From Clostridia bacterium (lineage in GTDB: Bacteria > Bacillota > Clostridia > Oscillospirales > Acutalibacteraceae): a stretch of 35,343 nucleotides of DNA. The notes under the pieces are model-generated. The model made no database searches. It was not told where the DNA came from and saw only the letters and a list, made by a program, of their open reading frames with translations. Every line of letters starts with the position of its first letter. Within the stretch, counting starts at the first letter, position 1. Made by a program: the position numbers and the translations under genes. Positions 1 through 7,712 of this stretch are shown piece after piece. The stretch spans positions 1 through 35,343 of the forward strand of contig JAFYLD010000026.1 of NCBI GenBank assembly GCA_017537245.1, given 5' to 3'.

Positions 1-3
1 GCC

Positions 4-47
4 AAAAAAGAAGTAACTTTTGTCTACCAAAAGTTACTTCTTTTTTT
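4..47. terminator. Bidirectional intrinsic terminator
   Basis: A 19-bp perfect inverted repeat (arms 4-22 and 28-46) has a 5-base loop and ends in a T run on the plus strand and, because the left arm begins with A6, a T run on the minus strand as well. The upstream gene lies outside the window. Confidence 0.85.
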
Positions 48-50
48 ATC

Positions 51-220
51 CAAGCCGCAGGCTTGGCATATCATCACGCTTTAGCGTGTATATCATCGCC
101 GCAAGGCGTATATCATCACCGAAGGTGCATCCTCCTGCAGCTTGATGATATACCGCAACAAGTTGCGGATGATATGCAAAACTTCGTTTTGATGATATAC
201 AACGGCAAGCCGTTGATTTG
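51..220. repeat. Array of short hairpins separated by TATCATC / GATGATA spacers
   Basis: About seven small hairpins with different stems follow one another. The first four (for example AAGCC-gca-GGCTT) are each followed by TATCATC (69-75, 91-97, 111-117). After a switch near the CTGCAG at 135-140, the spacer becomes its reverse complement GATGATA (144-150, 168-174, 191-197) between hairpins such as CCGCAA-caag-TTGCGG and AACGG-caag-CCGTT. Period is 20-24 bp. The stems differ while the spacers are conserved, so the whole array is an inverted arrangement around its middle. It lies just upstream of the four-helix-bundle gene. I recall similar arrays in front of such genes in other Clostridia, but cannot check this here. 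Confidence 0.75.
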
Positions 221-262
221 TTTCCTGAAATGTGGTATAATGCGTTTGAAAGGAGTGTTTAT

Positions 263-610
263 ATGGCAAAAAATTACTTGTTGATCTATGCAGAACAGCT
301 TGCAACTGATGTCGAATTGCTTTGTCAAAACATAAAAGCACCGTCCAACACTCTTTTCCAAATTCGCAAAAGTTCCAGTAGTGTTTATGCCAATATTCGT
401 GAAGCTAATTACGGACAAAGTAAAGCGGATATGCTTTCGAAATTTGAAATTGCCCTCAAAGAATGTAGTGAAACCGAAGGCTGGTTGCAATTACTGCTTA
501 ATACCCAGGCAATAAGCGAAGAAGCATTTAAAGCGCATCGTAATCTTTGTGGGCGTATCAGACGAATGTTGATTGCAAGTTGCAAAACGCTGAAAGAGAA
601 TGCAAAATGA
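263..610 (+). CDS. Four-helix-bundle protein (23S rRNA intervening-sequence / bAvd-like family)
   Basis: A 115-residue, mostly helical protein with the family pattern of a first helix (LLIYAEQLATDVELLC), a central segment with SSSSVYANIREANYGQS, a third helix KFEIALKECSETEGWLQLL and a basic last helix. Members of this family (TIGR02436-like) are encoded in 23S rRNA intervening sequences or free in genomes, form oligomeric bundles and are thought to bind nucleic acid; the function of free copies is unknown. The start at 263 is chosen because AGGAG (251-255) precedes it at good spacing; a longer reading from 218 lacks such a site. The stop overlaps the start of the next gene (ATGA). It follows the hairpin array directly, suggesting that the two belong together. 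Confidence 0.8.
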   Translation: MAKNYLLIYAEQLATDVELLCQNIKAPSNTLFQIRKSSSSVYANIREANYGQSKADMLSKFEIALKECSETEGWLQLLLNTQAISEEAFKAHRNLCGRIRRMLIASCKTLKENAK

Positions 611-963
611 AAAGATTATATGTTTTGTTTCTTATTGTTGTTTTAATTTTTAGTCTTACCGCTTGTAATGAGGATTTGATAAAAGGAAGTATCGTAAGCC
701 AAGCAAGCGATACAACGGCAGAACTTGATATTATGCCACAAAAACTCTTTGAATTTGCAGAGATTGGCGATACTGTTGTTGTAACTGCTGGGAATTTTAA
801 ATCAGAAATGCCTTTTGTTGATAAATTGATTGCAGAAGACGGTAAATTGCAATTGTTTTATGATTCAGATAAACATAGTTTGATAATATGTGCCTATAAT
901 CAAAACATCTTTGAAAATTACAACCTTTCAATTGATGCTAAAGTTAAGATAACTAAAAAGTAA
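607..963 (+). CDS. Small putative lipoprotein
   Basis: A 118-residue protein with a lipoprotein signal: KR, then a hydrophobic stretch and the lipobox LTAC (Cys19), so it is probably lipid-anchored outside the membrane. The mature part has a short linker and a compact beta-rich domain with GDTVVVTAGNFKSEMPF, a pattern I associate loosely with SAF/SAM-hydroxide-adenosyltransferase-type barrels in clostridial lipoproteins; this is a guess, and no catalytic residue is evident. The ATG at 607 overlaps the TGA of the preceding gene by four bases, indicating translational coupling. A reading from an upstream ATG would place 20 hydrophilic residues before the signal peptide and is unlikely. Confidence 0.7.
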   Translation: MKRLYVLFLIVVLIFSLTACNEDLIKGSIVSQASDTTAELDIMPQKLFEFAEIGDTVVVTAGNFKSEMPFVDKLIAEDGKLQLFYDSDKHSLIICAYNQNIFENYNLSIDAKVKITKK

Positions 964-1025
964 CCACACTACTTTTGGTCGTTCTTACCCCTACTTACGC
1001 TACTTTTAGTCGCTCTTTCGCAAGA

Positions 1026-1058
1026 AAGAACTAACCGATAGGTTGGTTCTTTTTTTAT
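1026..1058 (+). terminator. Intrinsic terminator after the lipoprotein gene
   Basis: The stem AGAACTAACC / GGTTGGTTCT (one wobble pair) with loop GATAG is followed by a run of T. It isolates the upstream gene pair from the Ubl operon. Confidence 0.8.
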
Positions 1059-1191
1059 TTATTTCATCAAACATATTAGTCGGGACTTGAACCTTCGCTT
1101 CTTAATTTTTTCGACATATTCAAAGCAAAATTTACCAATTAAGGTTTTTATTGATTTTTTGCGTTTTTTTCTTGTTATTTTTTAGCAAATA
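1059..1191. other. AT-rich intergenic stretch
   Basis: No supported gene lies between the terminator and the operon promoter. Short poly-T tracts occur (around 1155-1180). A short match to a tRNA T-loop on the minus strand near 1080-1100 does not extend into a tRNA fold. Confidence 0.5.
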
Positions 1192-1220
1192 TTGACAACT
1201 TTCACACTATTATATATAAT
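1192..1220 (+). promoter_or_regulatory. Perfect consensus sigma-A promoter of the Ubl operon
   Basis: TTGACA (1192-1197), a 17-base spacer and TATAAT (1215-1220) match the housekeeping consensus in every position. The start codon of the first operon gene follows at 1270, leaving a leader of about 43 bases with a GGGGG ribosome binding site at 1258-1262. No operator-like palindrome is obvious. Confidence 0.9.
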
Positions 1221-1269
1221 ATTTTTATAATATTAATACTATATTATAGTACGATATGGGGGTTAAAAA

Positions 1270-3375
1270 ATGTCTGACGTTCAAAACAATCCTCTAGTTG
1301 ACACAACCGTTGTTATATGCGATCAGTGTGGCTGCGAGGTAAAAAACGACTCAAAGTTTTGCTCTTCATGCGGCAAGCCTATAATTGCAACACCATCCAA
1401 GTGTTTTTGCAGCGTGTGCGGTGAAGAACTAGAAGCAAACGAAAATTTCTGTCACAAATGTGGTTCTGCTTCAACACAGGTAAAGAACAACATTGCAATG
1501 GAAAACATCAATGCTTACAACAGCCAACTAGCCGGCGGACCGGCACAACCGATTTATACGCCACCGCAACCAGTGTCCCCTCAATACAATGCGTATCAAC
1601 CATATAATCCGCCGATGCAAAATTACCCAGTGCCCGCCAAACCGCCGAAGGTTAAAAAAATTGCTAGAATAAAAGATTTTTCAATTGTTGCAATAATCAG
1701 CTGGCTTCTTATTGCTTTTGCGGGCGTTATGTTTACAGATTACGCTATGTCAAATTTTGCCGCCCCAGAACATATCTATGGTTCGCGCTTTTCTTTTGCA
1801 GCTATTACCAATACCTTTTCTGCCGTTTCGTTATTCCTTGCGGCAGTTTTGGGTACCTTGTTCTGGAAAGACGGTAAAAAATTACGTGTTCTTCCGATAA
1901 TATCATTAACTTTAGGAATATTATCTTGCGCCGCTACTTCTTTTTTGTTCTATGGTTTTATTTCGTTTACAGAACTATTGCTACTTGGAATTATATGTGT
2001 AGTACTTTTGATAACACTCTTATATTCCACAAAAGTAATAAAAAGCAAAGCGCTTGCGTTATCATTAACAATACCATTTGCAGCAATAGGTATTCTAGGT
2101 TATTTTTTAACCATAATAGGAACACTTTCTTACGGCTTTGATATAGATCGGCTTGTACGCGCCTTTTTTAGCATTTCATACAGTGTACAATTCCCTTTCC
2201 TTTATTTTGTACTATTTGCTTTGTTGTTACTTCCATTTTCTCTCACAACCAAAAAGAAAGAGGACGAGCAACAACCCGATTCAACTACTGATTCGGATTC
2301 ACAATCGGATTTAGAGTCAGAACTAGAATCCGCACCCGTTACCACAAACGATAAAAAAGCAATTTTGCCAATTATAAAAAAACACATAGCAATTGCACTT
2401 ATTGCAATTATCGCCATATTTGGTATCATTTGGGCTTATAATCAAACCTGGACAACCATCGATAACGTAGTCGGTCAAAAATACGAGGATGTTTTAGACG
2501 AATACTCCGGCTTTGTAGACGTACAAGGTTACGCATATAGTGATACCATCGAAGAAGGTTGTGTAATCTCTCAAACTGTTGAAGCTGGCACCAAAATTTC
2601 AATACACGAAGGTTTCTTGGTTGTAATTAGTAAAGGCGCTGGCGTAAAAATACCAGAATTGACAAATATGCCGGTATCAACCGCAAAACAAACTATAGAA
2701 AATTTGGGATTAACCGTCTCTCTCGACTACGCATATAGCGATACCGTTGCCAAAGACAATATAATAAATGCCTCTAGTTATCACGTTGACGAAGGCGCAA
2801 CAGTAACTCTAATAGTAAGTATGGGGCCTGACCTTCGTGTTGAGGTACCATCAGTAGTAAATTTAACCGAATCGGAAGCAACCTCTGCTTTAAAGAAGGT
2901 GGGATTCAAAGTTACTGTTGTACGTTCCTACGAAAATTGTAACGCATATTACTCTGATTCTAAAGTTATATCTCAATCACATACAGGCAAGCAAGATCCC
3001 GGCTCTACCATCGTTATTACCATCACTCAGCCATCTATACAAATTACAAAGGTAACTTTTGATCAAAACTATGTTGGCGGCGTAGACGTTGGCATTAGCT
3101 TTAAAAACCTTGCCGGCAAACAAATAAAATACGTTGCATTTACAGCTAGATACAAAAACGCTGTTGGCGATAACGTATATTGCACTATTTGGAATCAATG
3201 CACCAAGATTCTTAATTATACCGGTCCTCTTAATTCAGGAAGAAGCGATACCGCTTATTGGGATGCAACCATCTACAACTGGACTTGTAGCCAAATTCAC
3301 TTTGATAAAATCGAAGTAACGTTTATGGATGGAACAACCCACGAAATGTATTATAGCGGCTATTGGTACAAATAA
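1270..3375 (+). CDS. Zinc-ribbon, seven-TM membrane protein with three extracellular PASTA repeats
   Basis: A 701-residue protein. Two CxxC-x10-CxxC zinc ribbons (Cys17/20/31/34 and 47/50/61/64) begin it, followed by a Pro/Gln/Tyr-rich linker, six hydrophobic helices (about 138-325), an acidic Ser/Asp/Glu linker (326-365) and a seventh helix (372-390). Three PASTA-type repeats follow (about 397-458, 459-524, 525-587), recognised by the VVGxxYEDVL / LTNMPVSTAKQTIENLG / VVNLTESEATSALKKVG pattern and closing beta strands. A beta-rich C-terminal domain (590-701) ends the protein. Seven helices put the zinc ribbons in the cytosol and PASTA outside, where PASTA domains of PknB kinases and PBPs contact peptidoglycan. 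No kinase domain is present. It is the first gene of the operon, so it may be the envelope sensor or anchor. The C-terminal domain is unassigned. Confidence 0.85.
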   Translation: MSDVQNNPLVDTTVVICDQCGCEVKNDSKFCSSCGKPIIATPSKCFCSVCGEELEANENFCHKCGSASTQVKNNIAMENINAYNSQLAGGPAQPIYTPPQPVSPQYNAYQPYNPPMQNYPVPAKPPKVKKIARIKDFSIVAIISWLLIAFAGVMFTDYAMSNFAAPEHIYGSRFSFAAITNTFSAVSLFLAAVLGTLFWKDGKKLRVLPIISLTLGILSCAATSFLFYGFISFTELLLLGIICVVLLITLLYSTKVIKSKALALSLTIPFAAIGILGYFLTIIGTLSYGFDIDRLVRAFFSISYSVQFPFLYFVLFALLLLPFSLTTKKKEDEQQPDSTTDSDSQSDLESELESAPVTTNDKKAILPIIKKHIAIALIAIIAIFGIIWAYNQTWTTIDNVVGQKYEDVLDEYSGFVDVQGYAYSDTIEEGCVISQTVEAGTKISIHEGFLVVISKGAGVKIPELTNMPVSTAKQTIENLGLTVSLDYAYSDTVAKDNIINASSYHVDEGATVTLIVSMGPDLRVEVPSVVNLTESEATSALKKVGFKVTVVRSYENCNAYYSDSKVISQSHTGKQDPGSTIVITITQPSIQITKVTFDQNYVGGVDVGISFKNLAGKQIKYVAFTARYKNAVGDNVYCTIWNQCTKILNYTGPLNSGRSDTAYWDATIYNWTCSQIHFDKIEVTFMDGTTHEMYYSGYWYK

Positions 3376-3405
3376 ATTTAAATCATAAACTGAGGAGATA
3401 AAAAA

Positions 3406-4197
3406 ATGGAAAACTACACTGAATTTTGTTCAAATTGCGGAAACCCCGTCGAAGCTAATCAAAGCTTTTGCGCTGCATGCGGCGCACCTAGAGTTGTTGC
3501 CCCTAAAAAGGTTTGCGAATCATGCGGAATGGAACTTACCGAAACCCAAGAGTTCTGCGGCAGATGTGGAGCAAAAGTGGGCGTACAAATCAGCGCACCA
3601 TCAACCGACGCTATTAATCAATATAACGCCGCTGTTCCAAAAAAGAAAAAGTCTATAGTTTTGCCTATCATACTAGCAATCGTATTATTAGTAGTTGCTG
3701 TAGGCGGTGTTTTGGTTTACACAAACATTCAAGAGCAAAACAGAATTGAAGCAATTGCCGAATACAAAGAAAATGCATATACCTTCTATTACGAGGTGGT
3801 TTCAACAGGCGCAACTATGGAAGACATCGGTAACGAAATTAAAACCTCTTGGTCAGCATACGTTACAAGCTCTCGTTATAACGGGGTAAAATACTCTAGC
3901 GTTGATAGCGCTGTGGCTGCTGCGCAATCATATATGTCATCTGAAATATCAACCGTAAAATCAAACAACTACACAATTGAATCGTTATACGACAGTTTGA
4001 GAGACGTACCTGATTCTAGCGACTATACATTAAGAGAAATTAAAAACCTTGTAGAAGAAGTATATGATGCGTATAAAGAAATGTATTCTTGCATAATATC
4101 ACCAAGCGGCAATTATACAAGCTGGACGTCAGAATTTAAGAGTGTTGATACTGAATTAGCTGACGTAGTCGGCGATTTGGGCGACCTCGTTAGATAA
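3406..4197 (+). CDS. Zinc-ribbon membrane protein with helical extracellular domain
   Basis: A 263-residue protein starting with two zinc ribbons (Cys8/11/22/25 and 37/40/51/54) very like those of the preceding gene, then a KKKK stop-transfer and one hydrophobic helix (84-105). The C-terminal part (110-263) is hydrophilic, predicted helical, rich in Ser/Tyr/acidic residues and should lie outside the cell. A GAGGAG site at 3392-3397 precedes the start, and it follows the PASTA gene by 30 bases. I recognise no named family for the outer domain. The shared paired zinc ribbons suggest that it and the PASTA protein dock on the same cytosolic partner. Confidence 0.8.
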   Translation: MENYTEFCSNCGNPVEANQSFCAACGAPRVVAPKKVCESCGMELTETQEFCGRCGAKVGVQISAPSTDAINQYNAAVPKKKKSIVLPIILAIVLLVVAVGGVLVYTNIQEQNRIEAIAEYKENAYTFYYEVVSTGATMEDIGNEIKTSWSAYVTSSRYNGVKYSSVDSAVAAAQSYMSSEISTVKSNNYTIESLYDSLRDVPDSSDYTLREIKNLVEEVYDAYKEMYSCIISPSGNYTSWTSEFKSVDTELADVVGDLGDLVR

Positions 4198-4200
4198 AAA

Positions 4201-4229
4201 CCATTACATAAAATCATTACATAAAGGAG
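4201..4229 (+). repeat. Short direct repeat before the Ubl start
   Basis: CATTACATAAA occurs twice in direct order, separated by AT, immediately before the AGGAG (4225-4229) of the Ubl gene. It looks like a small tandem duplication in the translation-initiation region and may have no function. Confidence 0.5.
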
Positions 4230-4237
4230 TTTTAATC

Positions 4238-4531
4238 ATGGGTAAAGTAAACGTAGTAATTGTAGATGCAACAGGAAACAAGGAACAAAAAGTAGGATTA
4301 CCTGACGATATCAAGTGCGGTATTATCATGGTAAAACTTATCGAAAAAATCAAACTTCCTTCCGTTGGTCCGGACGGAAATCCTATTAGCTATAAATTCA
4401 TACACAAAGTAACTGGTCGTCAATTGCTTGAAGCACAAACATTATCTGAAGCAGGTATAAAAGACGGCGACGTTCTTCGTCTACAACCAGAAATTACCGC
4501 TGGTGCAATTTGTTGTTTTACAAACAAATAA
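4238..4531 (+). CDS. Ubiquitin-like beta-grasp protein (YukD/EsaB-like) with short C-terminal tail
   Basis: A 97-residue protein with the beta-grasp order: strand VNVVIVDATGN, second strand, helix (CGIIMVKLIEKIKLP), then YKFIHKVTGRQLL, and the closing turn LSEAGIKDGDVLRLQPE, which matches the ubiquitin/YukD pattern (tLxeaGIkdGDvLrL). After the fold comes ITAG (Gly89) and then an eight-residue tail containing two Cys. Mature Ubls end in glycine for adenylation by E1, so removal of the tail after Gly89, perhaps by a JAB protein of the same operon, is a plausible inference. It lies 11 bases upstream of the E1 gene with an AGGAG site at 4225-4229. Without partners it would be called YukD/EsaB (type VII secretion), but no WXG100 or EssC gene is nearby. 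Confidence 0.88.
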   Translation: MGKVNVVIVDATGNKEQKVGLPDDIKCGIIMVKLIEKIKLPSVGPDGNPISYKFIHKVTGRQLLEAQTLSEAGIKDGDVLRLQPEITAGAICCFTNK

Positions 4532-4542
4532 GGGAGTAAAAC

Positions 4543-5739
4543 ATGGCAGAAAACGAAATTCAACTTAACAGTAGTGATTTTGAAGAAGATCGATATAGCC
4601 GTCTGCGCTTGATCCCTTGGTGGGATCAAGAACGTCTAAAAAATGCTACCGTAATGGTAGTAGGCGCAGGCGCTATAGGTAACGAACTTATTAAAAATCT
4701 CGCTTTGCTAGGCATAGGAAAAATACTTGTTTTTGATATGGATGATATTGAAAACACAAACCTTACTCGTTCTGTGCTCTATCGCGCAAAAGACGTAGGT
4801 AGGTACAAAGCAGAAGTTGCGGCCGAACGCGCGATGGAAATAAATCCCGATGTCAAAGCCCAAGCATTTATCGCAAATATTATTGACGACGTTGGTTTAG
4901 GCGTATTTCGCAGAATGGACGTAGTCCTTGGTGGACTTGATAACCGCGAAGCACGCTTATCAATAAATCAGTCTTGTTACAAGGTAGACAAGCCTTGGAT
5001 AGACGGCGCAATCGAAGCGTTGAACGGATTTGCTCGCGTTTTTATTCCAGGACATGGCGCATGTTACGAATGCACCATGACCGAAACAGACTGGATGCTA
5101 ATAAACAAAAGAAAGTCTTGTGCTTTACTTACCCACGCGCAAATGGCCGAAGGAAAAATTCCTACTACTCCGACATCTTCTTCTATTATTGCGGGTATTC
5201 AAGTGCAAGAAATGCTTAAATTGTTACATAGCGACCGCAACCTTCCAACACTTGCAGGTAAGGGTTATGTATTTAACGGACTAACACACGATTCTTACGT
5301 AGTAGAGTATCAAGAAAAAGCAGATTGTATGAGTCACGATACTTACGAAAAAATAATAGAAAAACCTTGGTCTGTTAAAGATACAACTCTTTCTTCACTT
5401 CTCGCTAATATCCGCGCCGACTTGGGCGAAAATGCAATCGTAGATTTTGATAGAGACATTGCTACTGTAGGTAAGTGTACCTGTGGAGAGTGCAAGGATT
5501 TGTACACACCGGTTCACAAACTAAAAGGCGATACGCTCACCTGTCCAAAATGTGGAAATCAAATGTCGTTTGAAAGTTTTCACTCAATAAACGGTACAGA
5601 AGATTATCTGGACAAAACCTTGTTCGAAATCGGCATACCACTACTACACATCGTAGGCGGTCGTGTCGGCATAAACACGACTTACTATGAATTTTCTGGC
5701 GATGAACCAGAAGTTTTCAAAGAACTAAGGAGGGACTAA
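4543..5739 (+). CDS. E1-like Ubl-activating enzyme (ThiF/MoeB/UBA fold)
   Basis: A 398-residue ThiF-fold protein. It has the nucleotide loop GAGAIG (Gly41/43/46), acidic residues after strand 2 (Asp65/67), NTNLTR with Arg76, and GGLDN with Asp133. CYEC (Cys174/177) and, later, Cys262/His265 could bind zinc. Cys193 in RKSCALL sits where UBA3-type E1 enzymes carry the thioester cysteine, followed by PTTPTSSSIIAGIQ, the usual crossover helix. The C-terminal third (about 275-398) is an addition with Cys312/314/317 and Cys334/337 and a beta-rich end, perhaps a UFD-like E2- or Ubl-docking domain. It would adenylate the Ubl C-terminus and pass it to the E2. The next gene starts one base after its stop. 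Confidence 0.92.
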   Translation: MAENEIQLNSSDFEEDRYSRLRLIPWWDQERLKNATVMVVGAGAIGNELIKNLALLGIGKILVFDMDDIENTNLTRSVLYRAKDVGRYKAEVAAERAMEINPDVKAQAFIANIIDDVGLGVFRRMDVVLGGLDNREARLSINQSCYKVDKPWIDGAIEALNGFARVFIPGHGACYECTMTETDWMLINKRKSCALLTHAQMAEGKIPTTPTSSSIIAGIQVQEMLKLLHSDRNLPTLAGKGYVFNGLTHDSYVVEYQEKADCMSHDTYEKIIEKPWSVKDTTLSSLLANIRADLGENAIVDFDRDIATVGKCTCGECKDLYTPVHKLKGDTLTCPKCGNQMSFESFHSINGTEDYLDKTLFEIGIPLLHIVGGRVGINTTYYEFSGDEPEVFKELRRD

Positions 5740-5740
5740 T

Positions 5741-7666
5741 ATGACGGCTAGAATGAGACGTCTTACATCTGACTTTGAACAAATTAAAAAGGATTTCACA
5801 AATCACAAAAACATAATCGTCACCCCAATAGGTGCAGAACCAGCTGAAAAATATCATATTACATACTTTGTTAACGGTATTTATCTTTTACCTGATGGAA
5901 AAATCGAAATGTTGGCGCGACACGAAGTAGAAATAACACTTCACGCCGAATATCCACGTTATAAACCACTTTGTCGTATTCTTACTCCTATTTGGCATCC
6001 TAATTTCAGAGATGGTCAAATTTGTATTGGTGACATTTGGGGCGCTGGCGAATCACTTAGCGATATTATTATAAATATCGGCGACATGATACAGTACAAA
6101 TCCTGGAATTCTTTTAGTCCTCTTTCTGCCGATGCGGCTAAATGGGCTATAGAAAATAAGCACCTATTCCCTGTCGGCAACGCAGAACTCTACGTAGCAG
6201 ACTATGCTTCTGCAAAAGATACTGTAGAAATCGATTTGTTCGATGAAAACGACGAAGTTATCGCCGACGACGATTCGCAAGCACAACCTGCTGTTGAATC
6301 AGAACCAACCGCAGAGCCTATAGCTGACGTAGATTCTACCGACGAACCCTCATTTTCTGCTATGGAAAACGAAGAAAACCTAGACGGCAACGACTTCGAA
6401 ATAACTGCAGAAGAACTTGCCGGCATTGAATTTGTTCCAACCGCGCAAAGAATGCAAACTATTTCTAACAACGGAATGGTCAAGGGCGGAAAAATAAACT
6501 TTAAAACCGTTCTTATAAAAGGCTTGATTTGGGCTCTTATTGGATCAATACTAGGCTTTGCTATAACCGAAATATTTGGCGCGGGTGGCGCAAAGAATAG
6601 CTTTGTTGCCGATATCATGGGTTATTCTTCTCTATCACGTTATTATGAATATTCCGAAATCGCAGACGAAGCTTTTTCAGATGCGTTCGCCTACTTTGAA
6701 AGCTATTGCGCAGCCAATGGCAAGAGCACCGATGATAGCACCGCATTTGCACAATGGTATCTATATGACGCGCCAGAAGCGGCCCAAAACCTCTTGGATA
6801 GATATCAAGAGTATGACGAAATGGCCGATGATGCATTCTACGACGCGTACATGTACGAATTCTACGAAAACGAAGATGAATTAATAGATACGTCTAAAAA
6901 CATTCAGCGAGTTGGTACTGCAATATGGTCAGGATTTATAGCATTATTCATTGGCTTATTCCTTGGCATGGGCGAAGGTATCTTCTACGGCTCAGCATCT
7001 AAGGCTGTTACATACGCTTCTATTGGCGCCGGTATATCACTAGGCTTAGGCTTTATTAGTGGTTATTTAGCTCAATGGATGTACGCAACTCTACTTGAAG
7101 ACAACGAAAGTGATTTGTACGCAGCAATAATCAGAGGTCTAGGCTGGGCAATAATGGGTCTTGGTATCGGTTTGGCAATCGGTCTTATTAAACCTGCCGG
7201 AAAGAGAATTTTGTTCTGCTCTCTCGGTGGTTTGGCAGGCGGTTTCCTAGGCGGTTTCCTATTCAACTACGTATTTGATATAATTCCAGACGATATGATA
7301 GCTCGCGGCGTTGCGATTGTTATTATGGGTCTACTTATCGGTCTTGGTGTTGGTTTCCTTGAGCAGTTCGCAAAACAGGCATGGCTTAAAGTTATACGTG
7401 GCGAATTTGAAGGCAAAGAATATCTCGTATTCTCAGGTACTACAAGCATCGGTAATACTGGTAAAAATACCATTGTTCTTTTCAAGGACAAACTCGTTGG
7501 TCCGCACCATTGCGACATTGTTTTACAAGGAAACAGATATGTCTTGGTTGACTGTGGAACACCTATGGGAACAGTTGTTAACGGTATGAGAATCAACAGA
7601 CACAATTTACGTCACGGTGATACGATAGCAATTGGTAATTCCGTTTTAGTATTCAACACTAAATAA
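5741..7666 (+). CDS. E2-like conjugating domain fused to six-TM region and FHA domain
   Basis: A 641-residue protein. Residues 1-160 form an E2 (UBC) domain: TLHAEYPRYKPLCRI, then WHPN (His86-Pro87-Asn88), then GQICIGDIW with candidate thioester Cys95. A long acidic linker follows (161-250). A helix at about 257-280 leads to an acidic, Tyr-rich outer segment (285-388), then five Gly-rich helices (392-541). The C-terminal 85 residues form an FHA domain (SIGNTGKNTIVLF, HHCDI, RYVLVDCG, TVVNG, LRHGDTIAIG). Six helices place both E2 and FHA in the cytosol. FHA domains bind phosphothreonine; the usual GR and SxxH motifs are changed here to GN and PHH, so binding is uncertain. AGGAGG lies inside the end of the E1 gene (5728-5733), so the two are translationally coupled. 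Confidence 0.9.
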   Translation: MTARMRRLTSDFEQIKKDFTNHKNIIVTPIGAEPAEKYHITYFVNGIYLLPDGKIEMLARHEVEITLHAEYPRYKPLCRILTPIWHPNFRDGQICIGDIWGAGESLSDIIINIGDMIQYKSWNSFSPLSADAAKWAIENKHLFPVGNAELYVADYASAKDTVEIDLFDENDEVIADDDSQAQPAVESEPTAEPIADVDSTDEPSFSAMENEENLDGNDFEITAEELAGIEFVPTAQRMQTISNNGMVKGGKINFKTVLIKGLIWALIGSILGFAITEIFGAGGAKNSFVADIMGYSSLSRYYEYSEIADEAFSDAFAYFESYCAANGKSTDDSTAFAQWYLYDAPEAAQNLLDRYQEYDEMADDAFYDAYMYEFYENEDELIDTSKNIQRVGTAIWSGFIALFIGLFLGMGEGIFYGSASKAVTYASIGAGISLGLGFISGYLAQWMYATLLEDNESDLYAAIIRGLGWAIMGLGIGLAIGLIKPAGKRILFCSLGGLAGGFLGGFLFNYVFDIIPDDMIARGVAIVIMGLLIGLGVGFLEQFAKQAWLKVIRGEFEGKEYLVFSGTTSIGNTGKNTIVLFKDKLVGPHHCDIVLQGNRYVLVDCGTPMGTVVNGMRINRHNLRHGDTIAIGNSVLVFNTK

Positions 7667-7712
7667 TAGTATCAAATTTAAAAACACAAATAATCTCGGA
7701 GGCGAGTGCATC

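Noticed and set aside
51-220. CRISPR-like array
   Set aside because: Repeats are only about 7-9 bases, periods are 20-24 bases, the intervening parts are self-complementary hairpins, the orientation switches in the middle, and no cas gene is present.
1080-1100. A tRNA-like T-loop (GGTTCAAGTCC on the minus strand)
   Set aside because: The flanking bases do not form the T-stem and no anticodon or acceptor stem can be found around it.
4238-4531. Type VII secretion YukD/EsaB gene
   Set aside because: The fold fits, but there is no WXG100, EssC, EsaA or EssA/B gene; the neighbours are E1, E2, RING and JAB.
6202-7605. Long minus-strand open frames opposite the E2-FHA gene
   Set aside because: They have no ribosome binding sites, have Ser/Pro/Ile-rich composition typical of antisense frames, and lie wholly within a well-supported gene.
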